The translations under genes and the position numbers were made by a program. The notes beneath the pieces were generated by a model. The model saw only the letters and a list, made by a program, of their open reading frames with translations, did not search any database and was not told the DNA's origin. Of a DNA stretch of 45,199 nt, positions 1 through 7,556 are shown one piece after another. Numbering within the stretch: position 1 is the stretch's first letter; every line of letters starts with the position of its first letter. This stretch comes from Phormidium sp. OSCR (GTDB taxonomy: Bacteria > Cyanobacteriota > Cyanobacteriia > Cyanobacteriales > Geitlerinemataceae): NCBI GenBank assembly GCA_001314905.1, contig LJZT01000026.1, forward strand, positions 1 through 45,199, read 5' to 3'.

Positions 1-3
1 AGA

Positions 4-94
4 TAAGCACAAATCCTGTATTCTTTTTTGTGGGTTGCCATTCATCTCACCGCCAAATCAAAGATTATGGCGGGAGCCTTCTTGCAACATTGAG
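4..94 (-). mobile_element. IS200/IS605-type left end, copy A (element runs off the left edge)
   Basis: Bases 4-94 are the exact reverse complement of 45109-45199. On the minus strand the element starts with CTCAATGTTGC directly after TTAC (95-98), the insertion tetranucleotide of IS608-like elements. It contains a hairpin, CCGCCA-T-AATC pairing with GATT-TGGCGG around a TTT loop, in which one T is bulged. A subterminal hairpin with an extrahelical T is what HUH-Y1 TnpA transposases bind in this family. No transposase is visible because the window ends. The TTAC rule and hairpin are family knowledge; assigning this repeat to the family is inference. A TnpB-associated end or a non-autonomous derivative is also possible. 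Confidence 0.62.
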
Positions 95-760
95 GTAACG
101 GCCAATGGATGGCCTGACACCCCTAGGCCGCTTAATGGCAATATTATCGATCGACCGTCTCGGCTCCTGATACCAGAACAGGGGCAGTAGAGCAACCAAC
201 ACGCCTGCGGCTAAGATCCCCACGCTGAGCGACCAACCGAGTTGATCCAGAACCAGCAACATGACGCCGCCGCCCAAAATGCCGCCAATCGGTCGCCCTG
301 CACTCTGAATCCCGTTACCCCAGCCCCGCTCATGGGGGGCTAGCAGCCTCACCGCCAACGCATCAGTGGCGATGTCCTGGGTGGCCGCTAGGGTCACGAC
401 GATAAAAACACCCCCGAACAGCAGCACTGAGTTACTCGCATCAATCGAAGCGCAAGCGATCAGGGCCATCACTTTGAGAATCTGGAAAATAATAATCCAG
501 GATTTATAGTGGCCCCATCGGCGAAACCCATAGCGATCGATCAGGGGAGCCCAAAGAAATTTCAACATCCAGGGCAGGGTTAGCAAACCCATCAGGCCGA
601 TGACCTGCAACGAGACCCCCTGTTGGCGCAGAAAAATGGGCAGGGCTTGAAAGAAAAATGCAGACGGCAAAAACTGCGAGGTGTAGAGGCTGCTAAGCAG
701 GACGACTTTGAAGGCCGGGTGAATATTCTGCTGGGGGTGTGATTGGACTTGAAGAGCCAT
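65..760 (-). pseudogene. MFS transporter, RhtX/FptX-like siderophore permease, truncated by IS end
   Basis: The reading frame begins MALQVQSHPQQN and shows about six hydrophobic segments plus the MFS loop pattern (APLIDRYGFRRWG near residue 72; DIATDALAVRL near residue 130). Only 231 residues remain of the usual 400-430. The last ten residues (YLNVARRLPP) and the stop are encoded by the insertion-sequence end, so the C-terminal half was displaced by insertion after TTAC at 95-98. The gene starts 8 bp after the TonB-receptor stop, with GAGG upstream of the ATG, so it belongs to the same operon. That neighbourhood (AraC regulator, TonB receptor) suggests inner-membrane uptake of a ferric siderophore; an AmpG-like relative cannot be excluded. 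Transport function is probably lost here. Confidence 0.75.
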
Positions 761-768
761 AAAACCTC

Positions 769-3134
769 TTAAAACTCGTAGCGAATGGAGCCAGTTACCG
801 TGAATGGTGCTCCCGGTTCAATCCCTCGGGTGCGGGTGCGGGGAGTCCCTACGACATAGTTGACATCGAAAAGATTCCGCAAACCGAGGTTCAGCTGCCA
901 GTTGTTTCGCTGATAGAACACCGCCGCATTGGTGAGAAAATAATTATCTAGGGTGAAGCTATTGTCCAAATCGCCCTGGCGATCGCCGACCCAGTTAATG
1001 CCGACACCAAACCCCAAGCCGGCTAAATCTCCCGACTGAATTTCATAGCTTGTCCACAAGCTGGCGCTGTGCTCAGGCACTCCCGGCAGCCGGTTACCCA
1101 CATCAAACTGATTGTCCTGGGTCACCTGGGCATCAATGTAGGAATAGGAGCCGATCAGGTTCCATCCCGGCAAAATTTCGCCAGTGATATCCAGCTCAAT
1201 CCCCTGACTTCTCTGTTCCCCTGTCGCTACGGAAGATCTTGGGTCGGTGGGGTCAGCCGTGGCAACGTTACGTCTAGTCAGGTCGAAGTAGGATAGGGTC
1301 GCCAGCAGGCGGCGATCCAAGAGTTCGGTTTTAATGCCCACTTCAAACCCTTCTCCTTCTTCGGGATCGAGGGGATCGCCCGCAACGTTTAACGCCGCGT
1401 TGGGAAAGAACGATCGCGCATAGCTGGTGTACAGAGACAGATTCTCCACCGGCTGATAGACCAGCCCCACCCGGGGACTAAAGAAATTGCCACTCTGGTC
1501 TGAGTCGGTTGTCGTGCCCCCTCGAGTCCTAGAGGTGGTCTGATCAAAGAGTTCATAGTTGAATCCTGCTACCAAAATCAGGTTGTCTAGCAAGTCAATT
1601 TGATCTTGAACATAGAACTGCAAACTATCGGTGTTGATGCTCTCATCGCTGGTGGGATCATCGAGACGATCGGGCCGGGGAACGGCACCATAGACCGGGT
1701 CGAATATATTAATCGGAACCTGTACCGTGGGCGGGAAAAAGACCGTGAATGATGTAGAGTCGAGGCGAGACCGCGCTAAATCCACCCCCAGCAGGAGAGT
1801 ATGGTCGATCGATTGAATTCATTGGTGATGGTGTCATCGGGTTCTCCCAGGATGCGATCGCGGGGAATATCGGCAACCCTGTCCCCTAGAGCCACTAGCC
1901 CTGGGTCTAAGGGGCGTTGATCATTCAAGTACTCTAGCTGAACGTTAACGTTGGTGCGATCGCCAATCTGCCAGGTTAGCGATGGTGCAACAAAAAAGCG
2001 ATTCACATCCTCCTCAAAATCCCGAAACCCATCCTCTCTTTGATAGGTCGCCACTAACCGGTAGAGCAGGTTCTCATCGTCAGTCAAGGGGCCAGTGAAA
2101 TCGAGTTGGGGTCGCACGAAACCGTAGCTGCCCACCTGAAGCCCTACGCTGTAGGAGGGGGTAGCCATAGGTCGCCTGGAGACCACGTTGACAATACCGC
2201 CCGGTTCAATCTGGCCGAACAAGACTGAAGCCGGTCCCCTAAGTACCTCAATCCGCTCAACATTAGCGATGTCTATAATGGCGCGATCATCTTTGCCCTT
2301 GGGGCTGTAGATACGAAATCCATCCCGAAATACTGGCACTCCCTCAAATCCACGCAGATCAATCTGAAAGCCTCTACCTTCGCCTGAGTTGATGGAAACG
2401 CCACTAAAATTCCGTAACGCATCACCGAGATTCGTGATCTGCTGATCTTCTAAAACCTCCCGTGGAATGACCTGAATGGATGCAGGTGTCTCCAGAATGG
2501 GCGTATCGGTACGGGTTGCTGTGCTGGTATTGGGCACAAAGTACCCCCCGCTATTGCTCTGGCCGGTGATCGTGATCAAAATTGTGTCTTCTGAGTCCTC
2601 AACGGAGTCCTCGGCGGTGGGATCTCCCGGTGTGACAGTGAGGACTAGCTCCATTGCTTCGACGTTTAGGCTGACGCTGGGTGGGGCCTCAGTACCGGTG
2701 ATCGTGATCCGCACCTGATTGTCAGGCCGGTTGGTGACATTGACCAGGGCAATTCCCGCCGCTGGGTCCCTAAGCAAAAATTCTTCCTCCTCCGGTAGCC
2801 TTAAGACGGCGTTGGGGATGTCGGCAATTGCCGCATTATCTGAGATGAACGTTTCTGAGTCCGCTAGTTCAGCATCGGTTTCGAGCCGCAGTCGCAACCC
2901 CGTTTCCGTTGACTCTAGCTCAATGCCAGTAATTTCAACGGGATTAGCCTGGGCAATGTGCTGTCGCGATTCATCCACCGTCGTTTTAGGTGAAATCAGC
3001 GGCCCTTCAGCCGTTGTCTTCAGCAGGACGTCATTGGCGATCGCCCCCTGCCCCATCAAGACCCATAGGCCCACTGTCAATCGAAGCGACCAGTCGCTCC
3101 ATCTCATCCGCGTCACAGTCATATCTACGTTCAC
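769..3134 (-). pseudogene. TonB-dependent siderophore receptor with AMIN domain, frameshifted
   Basis: Two overlapping frames (3134-1776, then 1785-769) together give one outer-membrane receptor of about 790 residues. The N-terminal part has a signal peptide (LRLTVGLWVLMGQGAIA), an AMIN-type domain at about residues 45-170 as in many cyanobacterial receptors, and a plug domain from about residue 210 (DTPILETPASIQVIPREVL; RIEVLRGPASVLFGQIEPGG). The C-terminal frame carries the beta-barrel and ends in GSIRYEF with the terminal aromatic residue expected of outer-membrane barrels. The frame breaks near 1795-1810 in an ATCG-rich stretch. Restoring 1 nt, or one 4-nt unit, gives a smooth FNRSIDHTLLLGVDLARS junction. 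It lies between the AraC gene and the MFS gene. A sequencing error or a true inactivating indel are both possible. Confidence 0.85.
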
Positions 3135-3142
3135 GCCACCAA

Positions 3143-3166
3143 ATAGGAATACTTATCAATAACTCT
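3143..3166 (-). promoter_or_regulatory. Possible Fur-like box upstream of the receptor gene
   Basis: On the minus strand this stretch reads GAGTTATTGATAAGTATTCC, with one good GATAAT-like hexamer (GATAAG) and two weaker neighbours. It lies just upstream of the TonB-receptor start, where an iron-responsive operator would be expected. The match is weak and the call rests mostly on position. Confidence 0.22.
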
Positions 3167-3230
3167 TGACCGGCCGATGGTAAAGCGTGAGCGCTGAAGT
3201 TTTCTTTGCCAGCCGGATTTTTTTTCTGTC

Positions 3231-4229
3231 TCAGACGGACTTTTTCCCAGCCCGACCATGGGTTAACTGATACGCCTTGGGGCTTATGTCAAAGGTGCGA
3301 CGAAAGGCAACGCTAAAGGCTTCAGGACTGCGGTAGCCCACCAGTTGCGCCACGCCAGCAATCGTGGCTGCCGGCATCAACAGGAGTTGCTGAGCCTGCT
3401 GCATACGGTGGCTGTAGAGATAGCCAAACACCGTCGTTCCAAATACCTGGCGGAACCCTTGCTTGAGTTTGCGATCGTTGAGTCCGATCAGGCGGGATAA
3501 CTCTAGCAGCGTTGGCGGGTTGGTAATTCGGCTGAGCAAGATGTCTTTGGCGTAGAAAATGCGATCAATTTCATCGCCCTTCAGGCTAGACTTGTGGCTT
3601 GGAATGTCCAACAACAGGTGATCGAGACACAGGCTAATCAGCTCTAGGGCTTTGCTTTCGATGTAGAGCCGTTGGGTCAGTCCCTGATAAGGACAATGCA
3701 GCAGTTGTCCCAGAGTCGCTTCCATGACACTGGTCATCGAGTGAGAGCGACAATACTCTGCCTGCCCCGCGATCGCCTTTCTGAGCGCCACAGGTAGCTG
3801 CTGAGCCATCTCCCCATCGAACCCGCTCACACTCTCAGGCTGTATATGCAGGTGAATCAGTGTCACCCGCTCTTTGGCCTTATACTCCATGACACGACTC
3901 GATTCGTGAGTTACCCCAAAACTCACCCGCCCAGCTTCAACTCTCTCATCGTTCCCAGGGCGCAGTCGACGCATATGGCCCGCTAGACAAAAGCTAATCC
4001 CCAGCTTGACAGCTCCATCAGTACTCTCTCGCCTAACAATGGTGTTGTCTTGAAACTCCAAGTCGTGAATCATTAGGTCAAGTTCGGGGCGCAGCTGCCA
4101 GCGCTGAATCGAACCCTTGTAGTCCTCAGTCGTGGTGTTAGACTGGCTCGGCTTGTGGGATTCGGCCGGGAGAGGGCGCATCAGGGGGGTAGGTAAACGG
4201 ATCGTTGGGACAGAGTTACTCAGCTGCAT
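3231..4229 (-). CDS. AraC/PchR-family transcriptional regulator
   Basis: 332 residues. The C-terminal 100 residues form the double helix-turn-helix of AraC proteins. The first helix-turn-helix includes LLELSRLIGLNDRKLKQGFRQVFG, and the second ends with GYRSPEAFSVAFRRTFDISPKAYQ, the family signature. The N-terminal 200 residues are a ligand-sensing region without a recognised catalytic motif. In cyanobacteria and pseudomonads, PchR-like members sit beside siderophore receptor genes and activate them when the ferric siderophore is present. Here the gene is 96 bp upstream of the receptor on the same strand, fitting that role. The ATG at 4229 gives the longest sensible protein. It is divergent from cruP, so the 4230-4434 gap should carry promoters for both. 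Confidence 0.88.
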   Translation of the reverse strand: MQLSNSVPTIRLPTPLMRPLPAESHKPSQSNTTTEDYKGSIQRWQLRPELDLMIHDLEFQDNTIVRRESTDGAVKLGISFCLAGHMRRLRPGNDERVEAGRVSFGVTHESSRVMEYKAKERVTLIHLHIQPESVSGFDGEMAQQLPVALRKAIAGQAEYCRSHSMTSVMEATLGQLLHCPYQGLTQRLYIESKALELISLCLDHLLLDIPSHKSSLKGDEIDRIFYAKDILLSRITNPPTLLELSRLIGLNDRKLKQGFRQVFGTTVFGYLYSHRMQQAQQLLLMPAATIAGVAQLVGYRSPEAFSVAFRRTFDISPKAYQLTHGRAGKKSV

Positions 4230-4434
4230 AATTAAGTTTGACTGCTAACGGCAGAATGAAGTCAATCCTACCTTATTGCAATTTATTTCTATCAAAAGTC
4301 CCATAGCAATCCTCTTTAAGTTATGAAAGGGATTTACAGGATCTGCCGATCCATATGTCACATCCTCGTTGATGTCCTTGGATAATCCATTTAAGCTAGG
4401 AGGAACCCTAACTCCCATCTGGTCTTCCTCCCCC

Positions 4435-5991
4435 ATGTCCCAAAGCCAAGACATTCTCACGCAAATTCCCGGTAATCCCTGGCGAGGCTTACAAAACGCC
4501 GATCGCCGTTGGAGTCAACTGCGTCAAACCCCTCCCCCCAGTCCTCACGTCGTCGAGGAATCCCCGCAACCCCTCGGAGAGTGCGAGTGGGATGTGGTCA
4601 TCTGTGGCGGAACCTTGGGAATCCTCCTGGGGGCGAGTTTAGCCCAACGGGGATGGCGAGTGGCGATTATTGAACGAGGCGTTCTCAAAGGTCGAGACCA
4701 GGAATGGAACATCTCCCGCAGTGAATTGCAAACCTTCGTCGAGTTGGATCTGTTAACCCCGGAGGAATTGGACAGGGCGATCGCCAGCGAGTATAACCCA
4801 GCCCGTGTCGCCTTTCCCGGAAGCCCCGACATTTGGGTGCGCGACATCCTCAACCTGGGCGTCGATCCCGTCTATCTCCTAGAAACCCTGAAACAGAAAT
4901 TTCTCGCCGCTGGGGGAACGCTTCTGGAACAGACGAGTTTCCAAAATGCCGAGATTCACCCCGATGGAGTGCAAATTACCACCGATGGCCAATCCCTCAC
5001 TAGCCGTTTACTCCTCGATGCAATGGGGCATTTTTCGCCAATTATCCGACAGATTCGCGGTCAGCAACGGCCCGATAGTGTCTGTCTGGTGGTGGGAACC
5101 TGCGCCCAGGGCTATCCGAACAATGAGACGGGAGATTTATTCGTCTCCTTCACCCCCATTCTCAACCAATGTCAGTATTTCTGGGAAGCCTTCCCAGCCC
5201 GAGATGGACGAACCACCTATCTATTTACGTATGTTGATACCCATCGAGATCGCTTTAGCTTAGAGTTTTTCTTTGACGAGTATCTACGACTCCTCCCCGA
5301 GTACCAAAAGTGTCAACTCGATCAACTCGACTTCAAACGGGCCTTATTTGGGATGTTTCCCAGTTATCGCAACTCTCCAGTGCGATCGCCCTTTCCCCGT
5401 CTTCTCCCCATTGGCGACAGTAGCGGAAGTCAATCACCCTTGAGTTTCGGCGGTTTTGGGGCCATGGTTCGTCACCTGAAGCGCCTAACTGAAGGAGTGA
5501 GTGAGGCCTTAACCGCCGATTGTTTAGATGTCCAATCCCTGGCCCTGCTGCAACCCTATCAACCCAATCTCTCGGTCACTTGGCTATTCCAAAAAACCAT
5601 GACCGTGGGCGCAACGGAAACCGTTAAGAATGACCGGGCCATCAATGAATTATTAGCCGCCGTGTTCCAAGCCATGGAAGCGGCGGGGGATGAGGTATTA
5701 CGTCCCTTTTTGCAAGATGTGGTCCAATTTGGCAGTTTATCCCAAGCCCTATTTCGTACTTCGATTTCTAGCCCTCTAACGGTGGCGAAAGTGGTTCCTC
5801 AGGTGGGGATTCCCCCGTTACTCGATTGGCTACGTCACTATCTGGCGTTGGGAGGCTATCAGGCCCTGAGTCCTCTGGGGCGGGCGATCGGCAACTCTCC
5901 CTTTAACCCGGACGACTCCCGCCAACGCTATTATCTTAATCGTTGGTCAGATGCGTGGACTTATGGATCTGGGGGCGACTATCACCTATAA
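4435..5991 (+). CDS. cruP: FAD-dependent CruP-type lycopene cyclase homologue
   Basis: About 518 residues. A Rossmann-type FAD motif is present (VVICGGTLGILLGASLAQRG, about residues 52-71), followed by the conserved stretches ERGVLKGRDQEWNISRSEL, ASEYNPARVAFPG and LNLGVDPVYLLETL, which I recognise from the CruA/CruP family. A second flavin-binding GDSSGSQSPLSFGGFG motif lies near residue 325. CruA cyclises lycopene; CruP is its paralogue, and its plant orthologue has been tied to limiting carotenoid epoxidation, so the exact reaction is uncertain. An ATG at 4372 in the same frame (and a TTG at 4369) would add 21-22 residues. I prefer 4435 because MSQSQ...NPWRGLQ looks like the family N-terminus, but neither start has a convincing ribosome-binding site. 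Transcribed alone; it converges with the Uma2 genes. Confidence 0.86.
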   Translation: MSQSQDILTQIPGNPWRGLQNADRRWSQLRQTPPPSPHVVEESPQPLGECEWDVVICGGTLGILLGASLAQRGWRVAIIERGVLKGRDQEWNISRSELQTFVELDLLTPEELDRAIASEYNPARVAFPGSPDIWVRDILNLGVDPVYLLETLKQKFLAAGGTLLEQTSFQNAEIHPDGVQITTDGQSLTSRLLLDAMGHFSPIIRQIRGQQRPDSVCLVVGTCAQGYPNNETGDLFVSFTPILNQCQYFWEAFPARDGRTTYLFTYVDTHRDRFSLEFFFDEYLRLLPEYQKCQLDQLDFKRALFGMFPSYRNSPVRSPFPRLLPIGDSSGSQSPLSFGGFGAMVRHLKRLTEGVSEALTADCLDVQSLALLQPYQPNLSVTWLFQKTMTVGATETVKNDRAINELLAAVFQAMEAAGDEVLRPFLQDVVQFGSLSQALFRTSISSPLTVAKVVPQVGIPPLLDWLRHYLALGGYQALSPLGRAIGNSPFNPDDSRQRYYLNRWSDAWTYGSGGDYHL

Positions 5992-6003
5992 TTTAAATCA
6001 TGT

Positions 6004-6579
6004 TTAGGCATCAAAGTCAATGTTTTGATACAAATCGTTTAAACTCAGTTCAACGCCCAAAGACTCTAAGAATATAGACTGTTCAGGGTCTTTATATTCG
6101 GTCATTAACCATTGATTAGAACTTTGTTTAAGATGCTGTTCCACATACCGTTTAGACTGGTCAATTAACAGATATTCTCGAAACGTGGGAATGGTTCGAT
6201 AGGCGGCAAATTTCTCGCTGAGGTCATCGTTTCGGGTTGAGTCTGAGAGGACTTCGGCAATAAAGACCGGGTTTGTTACCGTATCTTTTCGACCCTCTTG
6301 AAGTTCGATAGGGGTCGGGAGAACCATGATATCAGGATAAGTATAAAGGTTTGCTTGAGGAAGCCAAAGGCGCTGATCCGCTAAGAATAGACGATAGGGC
6401 TTTTCAGCCAACGCTAGACTCAGGAGTACAGTTAAGGCCCGGATCAGTTCATTATGATTTGGCGTTCCTCCGGTCATTTCAACAATCTCCCCATTGCGAT
6501 ATTCATGGCGAACTGAAGCAGTTTCTTCTAATTCCAGATACTCAGCAGCGGTGTGGGTTTGCGTTGAGGTTATCACCAT
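6004..6579 (-). CDS. Uma2 family (DUF820) putative endonuclease-fold protein
   Basis: 191 residues with the Uma2 pattern: TAAEYLELEETASVRHEYRNGEIVEM at the N-terminus, a central YTYPDIMVLP strand, then NPVFIAEVLSDSTRNDDLSEKFAAYR and FREYLLIDQ. The D in YPDIMV, the E in AEVLS and the Q in LLIDQ are placed as in PD-(D/E)XK nuclease folds. The family is greatly expanded in cyanobacteria and its biological role is not established. The gene lies 13 bp after cruP on the opposite strand and 40 bp downstream of a second, distinct Uma2 gene, so the pair may be co-transcribed. Confidence 0.88.
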   Translation of the reverse strand: MVITSTQTHTAAEYLELEETASVRHEYRNGEIVEMTGGTPNHNELIRALTVLLSLALAEKPYRLFLADQRLWLPQANLYTYPDIMVLPTPIELQEGRKDTVTNPVFIAEVLSDSTRNDDLSEKFAAYRTIPTFREYLLIDQSKRYVEQHLKQSSNQWLMTEYKDPEQSIFLESLGVELSLNDLYQNIDFDA

Positions 6580-6619
6580 GGTTATGTTGTCCTGTTGGGG
6601 TACAATTGCGTTTATAGAT

Positions 6620-7201
6620 TCACGAACTGGAGGATTCAGAGGGGAAAATAGACGCGAGTTCCACCGTGAACTCAGGAAATAGAGGCGACGTTAGGCGATC
6701 GCCCTCCAATAACGTCTGAACCCGCTGAAGTTGGGCATCCTGACGACGATACACCTCCAAGGTTTTCAGCCACCAATTCACCAGCCAGTATTCCTGAACC
6801 CCATAGAGAGAATAGAGTTTTAACTTCACCTCGCGATCGCGCCGTTCATTGATTTCCCCTGGAGAGAGAACCTCCACCACCAACTCCGGGGCCACCGTAA
6901 AATGTCCCGACGCATCCACCCCAGTCTCTAACCGAGATTGACTCATCCAGACCAAATCAGGAATCACCGCATCCCGAGGACTGAAAATCAGCCCTGGAGT
7001 GGCGATCGGCTGACCGAGGCCAGTTTTCCGAGACCAAACCTCGAGTTCAAACTGGAGATTACCACTAACCTCCTGATGACGAAAATGAGGGGCGCGAGTC
7101 ACAAACAGTTCTCCATCAATGATGTCATAGCGAGTCCAGCCCCCATCATCGGGCATCACATCGAGATCGCGAATCGTCCAAACTTCGGTGGGTGTGACCA
7201 T
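6620..7201 (-). CDS. Uma2 family (DUF820) putative endonuclease-fold protein
   Basis: 193 residues. Core motifs include DDGWTRYDIIDGELFV-like text (here DGGWTRYDIIDGELFVTRAP), VIPDLVWM, LVVEVLSPGEINERRDREVKLKLYSLYGVQEYWLVNW and LEVYRR, a complete Uma2 fold with the D/E/W(Q) acidic strand positions. It differs clearly from the neighbouring Uma2 protein, so the two are not a recent duplication. The ATG at 7201 lies next to a 10-bp tandem repeat. Function unknown; nuclease activity is inferred only from the fold. Confidence 0.88.
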   Translation of the reverse strand: MVTPTEVWTIRDLDVMPDDGGWTRYDIIDGELFVTRAPHFRHQEVSGNLQFELEVWSRKTGLGQPIATPGLIFSPRDAVIPDLVWMSQSRLETGVDASGHFTVAPELVVEVLSPGEINERRDREVKLKLYSLYGVQEYWLVNWWLKTLEVYRRQDAQLQRVQTLLEGDRLTSPLFPEFTVELASIFPSESSSS

Positions 7202-7215
7202 GGGGAGTCCTCATT

Positions 7216-7256
7216 CAAACAAAACCAAACAAAACCAAACAAAACCAAACAAAACC
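7216..7256. repeat. 10-bp tandem repeat (four copies)
   Basis: The unit CAAACAAAAC is repeated four times without change. It lies between the yggU terminator-like palindrome and the Uma2 start. On the minus strand it is a run of T- and G-rich tracts that could serve as the U-rich tail of that palindrome. Confidence 0.9.
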
Positions 7257-7258
7257 CA

Positions 7259-7307
7259 ATAGGGCATAGACCCAGCCTGTTGATCCAAGACTGACCCTAT
7301 GCCCTAT
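7259..7307 (-). terminator. Palindrome after the acs-yggU operon, terminator-like
   Basis: An 11-bp perfect inverted repeat (ATAGGGCATAG at 7259-7269 with CTATGCCCTAT at 7297-7307) has a 27-nt loop. It lies just 3' of the DUF167 gene on the minus strand and is followed on that strand by TTGGGTTTTGTTTGG, so it fits a rho-independent terminator with a long loop. Confidence 0.5.
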
Positions 7308-7328
7308 CTTAAGCCAAATCAACCCAAC

Positions 7329-7556
7329 TTAGCTGCTTTCATCCACCTCAACTCGCTTCATGCGAGACCGTTCCCCAGAGCGAATCGAGACCTGAGACTT
7401 GCGCACCCCAAAGCGGTCGGCCAAGACCTGAATTAACTCCTTATTAGCCTTACCATCAACAGGGGAAGATTGCAACCGAACCGTGAGACTGCCATCATCT
7501 TCGAGGATAATCGCCTGTTGCTTAGAATTGGGTTTGACCTTGACATTAAAAATCAT
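7329..7556 (-). CDS. DUF167 (YggU-like) family protein
   Basis: 75 residues, the usual length for this family. The conserved core is present: [47 protein letters not shown], then [19 protein letters not shown]. The [11 protein letters not shown] segment and the SG...SRMK motif are the hallmarks. The fold is known from structures but no function is established. It overlaps the upstream acyl-CoA synthetase gene by 4 bp, so the two are translationally coupled. Confidence 0.9.
   Translation of the reverse strand: MIFNVKVKPNSKQQAIILEDDGSLTVRLQSSPVDGKANKELIQVLADRFGVRKSQVSIRSGERSRMKRVEVDESS

Noticed and set aside
4245-4460. Minus-strand 71-codon frame upstream of the AraC gene
   Set aside because: Overlaps the cruP start and the divergent promoter region; no protein features.
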